The notes below the pieces were generated by a model, which worked only from the letters and a program-made list of their open reading frames with translations, was not told the DNA's origin and ran no database searches. A program made the translations under genes and the position numbers. Below, in pieces: positions 1-6,283 of a stretch of DNA of 7,219 nucleotides. How positions within the stretch are numbered: the stretch's first letter is position 1; every line of letters begins with the position of its first letter. Origin of the DNA: Thermomicrobiales bacterium (lineage in GTDB: Bacteria; Chloroflexota; Chloroflexia; Thermomicrobiales; UBA6265); assembly GCA_030447145.1 (NCBI GenBank), contig JAUJLY010000142.1, positions 1 to 7,219 on the forward strand, given 5' to 3'.

Positions 1-297
1 GGTCTGCTTCATCGTGCGGCTCTCCATCCTTGCGGTCGCGGTCACTCGCGGCTTAACGTCGCTGGTGTTTTCGAGAGAGACGAGACTTGGGTACCCCACG
101 CAGGTGGGTGCTACGTACTGATCGACGATGTCCGGACGACCGGATCTACATTGAACGCCTGTGCAGAGGCGTTGCAACCGCTCCAGCCAACGATGATCGG
201 CGCTTTGACTTTCGCGCTCGATATGCATCGAGACCGCCTGGCGGAACTTCGCGAGTACCGGGCCGGCTTACCTAGTGGGGTGGTTCCCATACCATGA
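1..297 (+). CDS. ComF-family phosphoribosyltransferase, C-terminal part (5' end outside window)
   Basis: The frame is open from base 1 to a TGA at 295-297 and gives 98 residues with no start codon at the left edge, so the gene begins upstream. Residues 39-51 read VLIDDVRTTGSTL, the PRPP-binding loop of type I phosphoribosyltransferases: hydrophobic strand, Asp-Asp, then TTGSTL. Before it lies RLNVAGVF (about 17-24), like the R-x-N-V-x-G-x-F segment of ComF/GntX proteins. Length and order fit the C-terminal half of ComF. In competent bacteria ComF supports DNA uptake; in many others the role is unknown, and no substrate can be read here. The rest of the gene is not visible, so the zinc-finger N-terminus of full ComF proteins cannot be checked. 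The last 26 bases overlap the 3' end of dxr on the other strand. Another PRTase, such as an orotate-type enzyme, is possible but less likely. Confidence 0.82.
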   Translation, partial: GLLHRAALHPCGRGHSRLNVAGVFERDETWVPHAGGCYVLIDDVRTTGSTLNACAEALQPLQPTMIGALTFALDMHRDRLAELREYRAGLPSGVVPIP

Positions 298-1402
298 GCA
301 GCTGCTGCGCCTCAGCTCGCGCCCAACGATCTGCCTCCAACACCACATCGAGATGGGTGACTTCCATTGCCTCGTGATGCTGCAGGACCGAATCGATCAG
401 TACTGGTATGTCAGTAAATGCAATCCGACGAGAGCGGAACGCTTCTACGGCAACTTCATCGGCGGCACTCAATACCGTCGGGTACGTCTTGCCAGCTTCA
501 CCTGCCAGACGCGCGAGACGCAGAGCCGGGAATCGGTTCAAGTCCGGTATTGCAAACGACAGCGATGACAGTGTCGTGAAATCCAACGGTGCGAACTCCG
601 ACGGAGCGTGCTCCGGCCATGTCAGCGCATACTGGATCGGCAGCCGCATGTCAGGAGGGCTCAGCTGAGCTATTGTGCTGCGGTCGTTGTACTCCACCAT
701 CGAGTGAATGATTTGCTCAGGGTGAATCACGACGTCGATATGCTCGTATTCGGTATCAAAAAGCCAGCGCGCTTCGATCAGCTCGAGTCCCTTGTTCATG
801 AGCGTCGCAGAATCGATTGTTATCTTGCCGCCCATGCTCCAGTTAGGGTGCTTGAGTGCTTGTTCGACGGTTACATCTCGAAGTTGGTCCTTGGACCAAG
901 AACGGAATGGTCCGCCGGAGGCCGTCAAGATGATGCGACGTATGTCATCTGAATGCCCTGCCTGGAGGGCCTGCCAAATGGCGCTGTGCTCACTGTCGAC
1001 CGGCCGGATGACCTGGCCAAGACGCTGCGCGAGCGGCATGATTAGCTCTCCGGCACATACGATCGCTTCCTTGTTGGCCAGTGCGATGGCTTTGCCGGCC
1101 TCGAGTGCCGCTATGATGGCAGGGATGGCGTCGTGGCCTGACGTAGCAACAACGACAATATCGACATCGGGGTGAGTCGCTGCTTCGATCAGTTGCTGCG
1201 GAGAGGGTCGGCTTCCATCCGGCGATTCTTGAGCGGAGACGACCATCTCGGGGCGAAATCTGGCGGTCTGACGTGACAGTAGATCGTGCCTCAGCCCCGC
1301 CGCCATGGTCACCACCCGGAAGCGGTCCTCCATCGTTGCGATGACGTCCAGCGTCTGCTCACCAATAGATCCCGTGGAGCCTAGCAGCGCAATACCCGTC
1401 AT
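272..1402 (-). CDS. dxr: 1-deoxy-D-xylulose 5-phosphate reductoisomerase
   Basis: DXR converts 1-deoxy-D-xylulose 5-phosphate to 2-C-methyl-D-erythritol 4-phosphate with NADPH and a divalent metal. It is the first committed step of the cytosolic MEP pathway to IPP and DMAPP. The 376-residue protein is full length for the family. The N-terminal NADPH loop GSTGSIG is at 8-14 and ALANKE at 107-112. Metal ligands are D136 and E138 (in PVDSEH) and E207. Substrate-site residues are S162 in ASGGPFR, H185, W188 and M190 in HPNWSMG, S198, N203, K204, and H233 in HPEQIIHSM. The sequence between PVDSEH and ASGGPFR is about 10 residues shorter than in E. coli. The C-terminal helical motif reads PTVLSAADEVAVEAF, with Ser where Asn is usual. 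ATG is at 1400-1402 with GGAGG at 1410-1414, seven bases upstream. It is the last gene of the cluster, 33 bases after cdsA, and its 3' end overlaps the convergent comF-like gene. Confidence 0.98.
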   Translation of the reverse strand: MTGIALLGSTGSIGEQTLDVIATMEDRFRVVTMAAGLRHDLLSRQTARFRPEMVVSAQESPDGSRPSPQQLIEAATHPDVDIVVVATSGHDAIPAIIAALEAGKAIALANKEAIVCAGELIMPLAQRLGQVIRPVDSEHSAIWQALQAGHSDDIRRIILTASGGPFRSWSKDQLRDVTVEQALKHPNWSMGGKITIDSATLMNKGLELIEARWLFDTEYEHIDVVIHPEQIIHSMVEYNDRSTIAQLSPPDMRLPIQYALTWPEHAPSEFAPLDFTTLSSLSFAIPDLNRFPALRLARLAGEAGKTYPTVLSAADEVAVEAFRSRRIAFTDIPVLIDSVLQHHEAMEVTHLDVVLEADRWARAEAQQLLMVWEPPH

Positions 1403-1435
1403 GACAAATCCTCCATGGTGACCGACGCAATGAAG

Positions 1436-2290
1436 CTAGCGCAACGCAGGAAGTAGTGCCCAGGTGACCGTCACGACAAAGATGAGCGCATCAATGCGGT
1501 CGAGCATTCCACCATGACCTGGAATTAAATTGCCGCTGTCCTTTACGCCCGCACGTCGCTTGAGCATCGACTCGCTCAGATCGCCGATCATGCCGGTCGC
1601 GCCGATCAGGATGCCGACGATGAGTGCGGTGAGTGGGTGAATATCGATCCCGAACCCCACCACACACACCACTGAAGTGGTCCCCGCTGCAATCAACCCG
1701 CCGATGGCGCCTTCAACCGTCTTGTTCGGGCTCACGCGAGGGATGAGTTTCGTGCGACCGACTGACTTGCCGACCAGATAGGCAGCGGTGTCGGAGAGCC
1801 AGGTGATAAGCAAGGCGGTAAGGAATAGCCCAAGGCCCTCAGCCGTCGCACCTGAACCCGGCATCGCGTCGGCAAGCGATTGGAACCACTGATGGCCAAC
1901 GGAACCTTCAGTTCCTCGGAGTGCGATCGCCGCAAAAGTAGGAAGCATCAGGTACAGCACCGCTCCGGTGCACCTAGCCCAGTCCCCAGTGTCGTGAGTG
2001 TCCGAGCGAGAATGGAGGATGGAAGTGAGTGGAACCAGCATGCAGCATGCGACCAGAAGCGGGAAATACCGGCCGTCGGGATAGAGCCAGGCCAGAAAGC
2101 CGGCCAATCCGATGAGCAGATAGCCGACCACTTCAAGCCGACGCTGCCTGATATGGAGCAGGGGCAGGAGCTCACGGAAGGCGATGATGGTCACTGCGGT
2201 GAATGCGAACGCGAAGATCACTCCGCCAACGAGCGCAGGAACAAGCCCCAGGATCACGATGCCGAGCGCTGAAACTGATCGCTCACGCAC
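1436..2290 (-). CDS. cdsA: Phosphatidate cytidylyltransferase (CDP-diglyceride synthase)
   Basis: CdsA makes CDP-diacylglycerol from phosphatidic acid and CTP in the cytoplasmic membrane, at the branch point to bacterial phospholipids. With the start chosen here it has 284 residues and many hydrophobic stretches (about 8-38, 56-70, 75-92, 108-124, 153-170, 195-213, 218-236, 266-281). The family signature is complete at 241-267, from S-M-L-K-R through K-D-S-G and I-P-G-H-G-G to D-R-I-D. A second conserved block, DTAAYLVGKSVGR with SPNKTVEG, is at 167-194. Start: the frame also opens at a GTG at 2336-2338, inside uppS, adding 16 polar residues. I prefer the GTG at 2288-2290 because its product starts MRERSVSAL, like the Arg-rich start just before the first membrane segment in the family, and because it lies 4 bases after the uppS stop. 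Neither start has a clear Shine-Dalgarno sequence, so coupling to uppS translation is likely. The product is certain; the start is not. Confidence 0.95.
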   Translation of the reverse strand: MRERSVSALGIVILGLVPALVGGVIFAFAFTAVTIIAFRELLPLLHIRQRRLEVVGYLLIGLAGFLAWLYPDGRYFPLLVACCMLVPLTSILHSRSDTHDTGDWARCTGAVLYLMLPTFAAIALRGTEGSVGHQWFQSLADAMPGSGATAEGLGLFLTALLITWLSDTAAYLVGKSVGRTKLIPRVSPNKTVEGAIGGLIAAGTTSVVCVVGFGIDIHPLTALIVGILIGATGMIGDLSESMLKRRAGVKDSGNLIPGHGGMLDRIDALIFVVTVTWALLPALR

Positions 2291-2294
2291 GGCG

Positions 2295-3074
2295 CTATCC
2301 GTTGGCCGGAGGCGCGATTGCTCCGAACCGACGCTCACGCTGGCTGTAGTCGACGACAGCTTCAGTCAAGTCGTCTGGCTGGAAGTCTGGCCAAAGCTTC
2401 GAAGTGAAGAAGAGTTCGGCATACGCTCCCTGCCAAAGCAGAAAGTTGCTCAGGCGCCACTCACCCGACGTGCGGATGATGAGGTCAGCGTCGGGGAGTC
2501 CGGGCATGTAGAGCCGCTCGGCGAACGTCTCCTCGGAAACATCCTCCGGTGCAACGCCATCCTCAATCATTTGCCGCACCGCATGAAGAATCTCCTGGCG
2601 GCCTCCATAGTTGAACGCCAGTGTGAGCACAAGCTTGTCGTTGTTCCTGGTCAGCTCCATGGCGTCAAGCACAGATTGGCGGAGATCTGATTGCAGTGCG
2701 TCCAGATCTCCGATATGACGGAGCCTGGCTCCCTGTTGATGCAGCTCCTCAGTCTCGGATTCAATAACGTTACCGAGAATCCGCATCAATCCCTCAACCT
2801 CTTCCTTTGGGCGCCGCCAGTTCTCGGTTGAGAACGCCCAGAGAGTGAGATATTTGATGCCAAGTTGACCAGCGCGATGCGTGATGCGGCGGATATTCTC
2901 CGTGCCCGCCTCGTGGCCTTGGATTCGTGACAATCCACGGCGAGACGCCCAGCGCCCGTTACCGTCCATAATGATTGCCACATGCTCAGGCACACGGTCG
3001 TTCGCGATCGCCGGATGATCTTCCGGGGATGTGTGAGTTGCGACTGGGAGATGTCCGGAAGCCTGCTCCGTCAT
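2295..3074 (-). CDS. uppS: Isoprenyl transferase / undecaprenyl diphosphate synthase
   Basis: This cis-prenyltransferase adds IPP units to farnesyl diphosphate (or a shorter primer in some lineages). The undecaprenyl diphosphate becomes the lipid carrier for peptidoglycan and other surface polymers. The protein has 259 residues. MDGNGRWA is at 36-43, with D37 the Mg/diphosphate Asp. FSTENWRRP is at 81-89, FNYGGR at 154-159, and RTSGEWRLSNFLLWQ at 201-215, whose R201 and R207 bind diphosphate. YAELFF follows with the conserved E220. About 30 polar residues precede the catalytic domain, a little longer than E. coli UppS. The frame runs upstream to 3191, but that part is inside frr. ATG 3072-3074 has GAGG six bases upstream and lies one base after the frr stop, so it is the likely start. 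Chain length cannot be read from sequence alone, so a shorter-product cis-prenyltransferase is possible. Confidence 0.97.
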   Translation of the reverse strand: MTEQASGHLPVATHTSPEDHPAIANDRVPEHVAIIMDGNGRWASRRGLSRIQGHEAGTENIRRITHRAGQLGIKYLTLWAFSTENWRRPKEEVEGLMRILGNVIESETEELHQQGARLRHIGDLDALQSDLRQSVLDAMELTRNNDKLVLTLAFNYGGRQEILHAVRQMIEDGVAPEDVSEETFAERLYMPGLPDADLIIRTSGEWRLSNFLLWQGAYAELFFTSKLWPDFQPDDLTEAVVDYSQRERRFGAIAPPANG

Positions 3075-3075
3075 G

Positions 3076-3636
3076 TTAGACCTCGAGGACCTCTTGCTCC
3101 TTGGCCTTGCCAATGCTGTCGGCCTGCTCCACGTACTTCTTCGTGACAGACTCAAGCTCCGTGATGGCCCGTCGTTCGTCGTCCTCACCAATTTCCTTGT
3201 TGTTCAGGAGTGTCTTGATGGACTGCATGGCATCCCGCCTGATGTGCCGGACTGCGACCTTCGCGTCCTCCACATGACCGCCGACCATCTTGACCATTTG
3301 CTTGCGGCGTTCTTCCGTGAGGGCGGGAATAGAGATCCTGATCAACTGACCATCGTTGTTCGGGGTCAGGCCGAGCCCGGACGTCTGGATAGCTTTCTCA
3401 ATCTGTCCCATACTGCCCTTGTCCCATGGCTGGATTACGAGCAGGCGGCTCTCCGGTGCAGAAATGCTGGCGAGCTGATTCAGTGGCATGGAAGCCCCGT
3501 AGTAGTCGACCTTCACGTCCTCCACCAGAGAGGGAACGGCACGGCCGGTCCGTACGGAATTGAGATGGTGGTGGAGCGAGTCCATCGCCTTGCCCATTCG
3601 GGTATCGGTATCCTTGATGACGTCCGCAACGGTCAT
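3076..3636 (-). CDS. frr: Ribosome recycling factor
   Basis: RRF works with EF-G to split the post-termination ribosome in the cytosol. The 186-residue length is typical. The N-terminal helix of domain I carries SVRTGRA (27-33), the conserved Arg pair of the family. Domain II spans roughly 31-104, with YYGASMPLNQLASI (45-58) and WDKGSMGQIEKAI (71-83). The segment after it reads GLTPNNDGQLIRISIPALTEERR (89-111). The long C-terminal helices include VRHIRRDA (129-136) and end in the acidic ELESVTKKYVEQAD stretch (160-173). ATG 3634-3636 has AAGGA at 3644-3648, seven bases upstream. It sits 67 bases after pyrH and one base before uppS, the usual pyrH-frr-uppS order. Confidence 0.98.
   Translation of the reverse strand: MTVADVIKDTDTRMGKAMDSLHHHLNSVRTGRAVPSLVEDVKVDYYGASMPLNQLASISAPESRLLVIQPWDKGSMGQIEKAIQTSGLGLTPNNDGQLIRISIPALTEERRKQMVKMVGGHVEDAKVAVRHIRRDAMQSIKTLLNNKEIGEDDERRAITELESVTKKYVEQADSIGKAKEQEVLEV
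3081..3084 (-). promoter_or_regulatory. Shine-Dalgarno site that sets the uppS start
   Basis: GAGG on the minus strand lies six bases before ATG 3072-3074, within the last codons of frr. It supports this ATG over the upstream in-frame start at 3191 and places ribosome loading for uppS at the point where frr translation ends. Confidence 0.7.
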
Positions 3637-3703
3637 TCTTCCGTCCTTTCAGTAGGGTCCCTGCGCATCGGAAACGGCGCGTGAGCCGCTCCTCGATGTC
3701 GGC

Positions 3704-4438
3704 TTACTGTGATGACGTGGAGGATACCAGAGTCCCGATAGAATCACCCAAGAGGGCGCGTGTGATTGCCCCTCGCGTGGATACATCGAAGACCAGGATC
3801 GGCAGATCGTTATCACGGCAAAGCGCCATCGCCGAAGCGTCCATCACCTTCAGATTGCGTTCCAGTGCTTGCTGATGGGTGATGTAATCGTAGCGGGTCG
3901 CGTCCGGGTTGGTATGTGGGTCAGCTGAGTAAACGCCGTCAACCTTGTTCTTCGCCATGAGCACCATATCGACATCGAGCTCGAGTGCACGCAGGGCGGC
4001 GGCAGTGTCGGTCGTGAAATAGGGGTTCCCTGTGCCAGCGACAAGAATCACCACGCGGCCCTTTTCCATGTGGCGGATAGCCCGGCGACGGATATAGGGC
4101 TCGGCCACCTCATGCATCGCAATGGCGGTCATCACGCGAGACTGCACGCCCTCGTTCTCCAGTGCGTCCTGCAAGGCAAGCCCGTTAAGCACCGTCGCCA
4201 CCATTCCCATGTAGTCAGCTGTTGCCCGATCCATGCCGGATGCACTTGCGGAAAGGCCACGCCAGATGTTTCCACCACCTACGACGATGCCCACTTGGAT
4301 CCCCTGGAGATGGGCTTCCTGGACCTCCTGCGCCATCCTGACAGCGATGCTGGGGTCAATGCCAAAGGGCGCTTCTCCCATAAGCGCTTCGCCACTCACT
4401 TTCAGCAGGACTCGTCGGGTCTTTGCAGGATCTGTCAC
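3704..4438 (-). CDS. pyrH: Uridylate kinase (UMP kinase)
   Basis: PyrH phosphorylates UMP to UDP with ATP. It belongs to the bacterial hexameric amino-acid-kinase fold, unrelated to eukaryotic UMP/CMP kinases, and is usually regulated by GTP and UTP. The 244 residues fit the family. LLKVSGEAL at 11-19 holds the catalytic Lys13, GGGNIWRG is at 54-61, and the UMP-binding block GMDRATADYMGMVATVLNG is at 68-86. GTGNPYFTTDTAAALRA is at 135-151 and KVDGVYSADP at 165-174. The frame extends upstream to 4606, but that part overlaps tsf and the terminator and has no family similarity. GTG 4436-4438 is preferred: it has AAAGGTG six bases upstream and puts the first beta strand at the usual position. It lies 97 bases downstream of tsf, behind an intrinsic terminator, so expression probably depends on read-through or an unseen promoter. 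Confidence 0.97.
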   Translation of the reverse strand: MTDPAKTRRVLLKVSGEALMGEAPFGIDPSIAVRMAQEVQEAHLQGIQVGIVVGGGNIWRGLSASASGMDRATADYMGMVATVLNGLALQDALENEGVQSRVMTAIAMHEVAEPYIRRRAIRHMEKGRVVILVAGTGNPYFTTDTAAALRALELDVDMVLMAKNKVDGVYSADPHTNPDATRYDYITHQQALERNLKVMDASAMALCRDNDLPILVFDVSTRGAITRALLGDSIGTLVSSTSSQ

Positions 4439-4444
4439 AGGCGG

Positions 4445-4451
4445 CACCTTT
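4445..4451 (-). promoter_or_regulatory. Shine-Dalgarno site that sets the pyrH start
   Basis: AAAGGTG on the minus strand lies six bases before GTG 4436-4438. The alternative in-frame GTG at 4445-4447 is part of this site itself, so it is less likely to be the start. Confidence 0.65.
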
Positions 4452-4480
4452 CTGGTGTCGATGAACCTTGACGGCGGCTC

Positions 4481-4520
4481 GGAAAAAACGCCGTCCCCTG
4501 TTGGTAGGAGACGGCGTTCC
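4481..4520 (-). terminator. Rho-independent terminator / attenuator between tsf and pyrH
   Basis: On the minus strand AACGCCGTC (4518-4510) pairs perfectly with GACGGCGTT (4495-4487). The stem continues inward by three pairs, one of them a G-U, giving a 12-bp stem with an 8-base loop (4506-4499). Six T follow at 4488-4483, the first two inside the stem. It begins 15 bases after the tsf stop. This is a textbook intrinsic terminator. Since pyrH through dxr follow on the same strand with no strong promoter visible in the spacer, it probably acts as a partial terminator that lowers downstream expression. Confidence 0.9.
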
Positions 4521-4535
4521 TTGTCGGTGTGCGAC

Positions 4536-5102
4536 TTACGCGTCGCCTGTGCTCTCGTCCCAAGACGTCTCGCCCAGCTCAAAGCGGGCAAAACGGCGGA
4601 TGACAATGTTCTCCCCCAGTTTGGAAATGTTTTCCTTTACGAGGTCCGAAATTGTCTTTTTGGCATCCTTGATGAACGTCTGCTCTGAAAGGACGACTGC
4701 CTTAATAGCAGCATCACGGTCTCCGAACTCGCGCTCGAGGGCTGCGTAGTCCTCTTCCTTGATTTCATCGACAGTGGCATATCGAGGTGCCATTGCCGCG
4801 ACCTGCATGGAGATGTCGTACGCAAGCCGCTTGAAATCTTCGGTGCGGGCGACGAAGTCTGTCTCGCAGTTGACCTCGACCATCGCGCCGATACGTCCCT
4901 GGGCGTGGATGTATGTGTCGATTAGGCCCTGCCGTGCCGCACGGTCGGCTTTCTTGCTTGCCTTTGATAGGCCCTGCTGGCGCAGGAAGTCGACCGCCTT
5001 ATCGATGTTGCCATCGGTCTCTTCAAGCGCACGTTTGCTATCCATGATCCCGGCACCGGTCTTCGTGCGGAGGGTCTTGATCATGTCGGTGGTAATCGCC
5101 AT
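4536..5102 (-). CDS. tsf: Elongation factor Ts, short form
   Basis: EF-Ts is the nucleotide exchange factor that releases GDP from EF-Tu. The N-terminal UBA-like domain (about 1-50) contains LRTKTGAGIMDSKRAL at 11-26. The EF-Tu-contacting core motif EVNCETDFVARTEDFK is at 76-91, and EQTFIKD is at 140-146. With 188 residues it is the short type: it lacks much of the second core subdomain and coiled-coil region of the 283-residue E. coli protein, as in Thermus, cyanobacteria and several Chloroflexota. This reflects lineage, not truncation, because the C-terminal strands (ENIVIRRFARFELGE, 164-178) are present. ATG 5100-5102 has AAGGAG five bases upstream (5108-5113). It follows rpsB after 98 bases, the near-universal order, and is followed directly by a terminator. 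Confidence 0.98.
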   Translation of the reverse strand: MAITTDMIKTLRTKTGAGIMDSKRALEETDGNIDKAVDFLRQQGLSKASKKADRAARQGLIDTYIHAQGRIGAMVEVNCETDFVARTEDFKRLAYDISMQVAAMAPRYATVDEIKEEDYAALEREFGDRDAAIKAVVLSEQTFIKDAKKTISDLVKENISKLGENIVIRRFARFELGETSWDESTGDA

Positions 5103-5150
5103 GGGTGCTCCTTCCGATTGTTGTGTGCAGTCGAAATTACTGTTCTCGAC

Positions 5151-5194
5151 CGGGCAGGTGTAGACAGGAATTCGGCCCGGTCTACACCTGCCCG
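5151..5194. repeat. Perfect 15-bp inverted repeat between rpsB and tsf
   Basis: CGGGCAGGTGTAGAC at 5151-5165 is exactly complementary to 5180-5194, with a 14-base spacer. In the rpsB-tsf transcript it would form a strong hairpin starting six bases after the rpsB stop codon. No T-run follows on either strand, so it is not a standard intrinsic terminator. It may be an RNA-processing site, a transcript stabiliser, or a U-less terminator. The structure is plain; the role is inferred. Confidence 0.8.
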
Positions 5195-5200
5195 ATGGCG

Positions 5201-6016
5201 TTACTCGTCGCCCTCGGAGTCTCGCTCCTTCTCGGCGGCGCCAGCAGCGGCATCCTGGGCTGCAACTGCGTCAGAAAAGCCTTCGTCCTCCGCATGAATG
5301 CTCTCACGCTCCGCGCGGCCTGCAATGGCCGCATTGGCGATGCCAGCAGTGATCAGGCGAAGCGATCGGATGGCGTCGTCATTGGCCGGCAGCGGGTATG
5401 TGATTGGTGTAGGGTCGCTGTTCGAATCGACCATGGCAATCGTGGGGATACCGAGACGGGTAGCTTCGTGGACAGCGAGATGCTCGCGCTTGGGGTCAAT
5501 GATGAAGATAGCCCCCGGAAGCTGGGTCATATCGCGCATACCGCCAAGAGTACGCTCCAGCTTGTCGAGCTGGAGTTCTTTGCGGGAAGCCTCCTGCTTC
5601 GGCAGGTAGTCCCACTCTCCGCGCTCCTTCTCGGACTGCAGGTTCTTCAGAACACGAAGCCGGTTCTTGATCGTGACAAAATTGGTGAGTGTTCCACCGA
5701 GCCAGCGCCGGTTGATGTAGAACTGGCCGCTGCGCTCCGCCTCGTGCTTGACGATCTCCGCGGCCTGCTTCTTTGTTCCGACAAAGAGGATGTGACCGCC
5801 CCTGGAGGTCATCTCGCTAACGGTTTCATGCGCTCTCTCCAGCATTGGAACCGTCTGCTGAAGATCGAGAATGTGGATACCGTTGCGCTCGGTGAAGATG
5901 TAGGGTTTCATCTTCGGGTTCCAGCGGTTTTTCTGGTGACCGAAATGCACGCCTGCTTCAAGGAGCGTCTTGAGGCTGACACGCGGATTGCGACGCGTGA
6001 TGTCTGTGGTTGCCAT
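5201..6016 (-). CDS. rpsB: 30S ribosomal protein S2
   Basis: S2 is a late-assembling protein of the small ribosomal subunit near the head-body junction. The 271-residue product carries the family blocks: LLEAGVHFGHQ at 18-28, RWNPKMKPYI at 31-40, FVGTKKQA at 78-85, RWLGGTLTNF at 104-113, FIIDPKREH at 171-179, and DPTPITYPLPANDDAIRS at 201-218. The last 35 or so residues are an Ala/Glu/Asp-rich acidic tail beyond the conserved fold, variable among bacteria. The frame extends to a start at about 6100, but the added residues are unlike S2. ATG 6014-6016 has AAAGGA (6024-6029) seven bases upstream and gives the usual N-terminus. A candidate extended -10 promoter and leader hairpin lie upstream, and tsf follows. 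In other bacteria S2 represses its own operon through the leader; that is possible here but not shown. Confidence 0.98.
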   Translation of the reverse strand: MATTDITRRNPRVSLKTLLEAGVHFGHQKNRWNPKMKPYIFTERNGIHILDLQQTVPMLERAHETVSEMTSRGGHILFVGTKKQAAEIVKHEAERSGQFYINRRWLGGTLTNFVTIKNRLRVLKNLQSEKERGEWDYLPKQEASRKELQLDKLERTLGGMRDMTQLPGAIFIIDPKREHLAVHEATRLGIPTIAMVDSNSDPTPITYPLPANDDAIRSLRLITAGIANAAIAGRAERESIHAEDEGFSDAVAAQDAAAGAAEKERDSEGDE

Positions 6017-6023
6017 GTGACTT

Positions 6024-6029
6024 TCCTTT
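6024..6029 (-). promoter_or_regulatory. Shine-Dalgarno site of rpsB
   Basis: AAAGGA lies seven bases before ATG 6014-6016. It selects this start over the longer frame that begins near 6100. Confidence 0.75.
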
Positions 6030-6036
6030 GGGTGTT

Positions 6037-6069
6037 GGTCCTCCGCGCCGGTCAACCCGAGTGAGGACC
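6037..6069 (-). promoter_or_regulatory. Leader hairpin upstream of rpsB, possible S2 autoregulation element
   Basis: GGTCCTC at 6037-6043 is exactly complementary to GAGGACC at 6063-6069, with a 19-base loop. The element lies seven bases upstream of the rpsB Shine-Dalgarno site and inside the predicted leader. Ribosomal-protein operons are often controlled by the protein binding a leader structure that masks the start. Whether this one does so is inference; a 7-bp stem can also occur by chance. Confidence 0.35.
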
Positions 6070-6155
6070 GTACAGGAAGTCCCCGTTCGGCACACCACAC
6101 CCGGTCACGACACGTGTGTCATTGGGTAAACCCGGCGTCGGCCGAGCCACCGCAA

Positions 6156-6164
6156 AGTATAGCA
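6156..6164 (-). promoter_or_regulatory. Extended -10 promoter candidate for rpsB-tsf
   Basis: The minus strand reads TGCTATACT: an extended-10 TG, one base, and TATACT, five of six matches to TATAAT. The hexamer 17 bases upstream does not resemble TTGACA, which fits an extended -10 promoter that does not need a -35. A start near 6149 would give a leader of about 130 bases. It lies between the terminator-like repeat at 6218-6261 and rpsB, where a promoter for a separate unit is expected. Confidence 0.55.
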
Positions 6165-6217
6165 CCCTTGCCGGCCGGACCACCGTAGGGTCGCGCGCCG
6201 GACAGGTAGGTGGCGCA

Positions 6218-6261
6218 GGAAAGAAGGGAGGGATGCGGCGACGCATCCCTCCCTTCTTTCC
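6218..6261. terminator. Perfect 20-bp inverted repeat, probable terminator of the SH3 gene
   Basis: Bases 6218-6237 are exactly complementary to 6242-6261, leaving a four-base loop, GCGA on the plus strand. The repeat begins 22 bases past the TAA of the SH3 gene. The 3' arm ends in CTTCTTTCC and the 5' arm starts GGAAAGAAG, so on either strand a GC-rich hairpin core is followed by a pyrimidine-rich, U-containing stretch. This is an imperfect, possibly bidirectional, intrinsic terminator with no uninterrupted T-run. It would insulate rpsB from transcription out of the SH3 gene. Confidence 0.7.
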
Positions 6262-6283
6262 TCACCCTGTTATCTCGAGGAAA

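Noticed and set aside
3075..3191. Upstream extension of the uppS frame into frr (39 extra residues)
   Set aside because: The added residues are Ser/Arg-rich shadow of frr. ATG 3072-3074 has a well-placed ribosome site and directly follows the frr stop.
3073..3684. Plus-strand open frame of 203 codons opposite frr
   Set aside because: frr is full length with all family motifs on the minus strand. The antisense frame spans almost exactly the same interval and has no independent evidence.
4439..4606. Upstream extension of the pyrH frame through the terminator into tsf
   Set aside because: It would translate a terminator hairpin and the tsf 3' end and has no similarity to UMP kinases. GTG 4436-4438 gives the normal family length.
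5105..6064. Plus-strand open frame of 319 codons opposite rpsB and the rpsB-tsf spacer
   Set aside because: It lies opposite rpsB, whose S2 motifs are unmistakable. The antisense product has no recognisable domain and no ribosome site. Long antisense frames are common in GC-rich genes.
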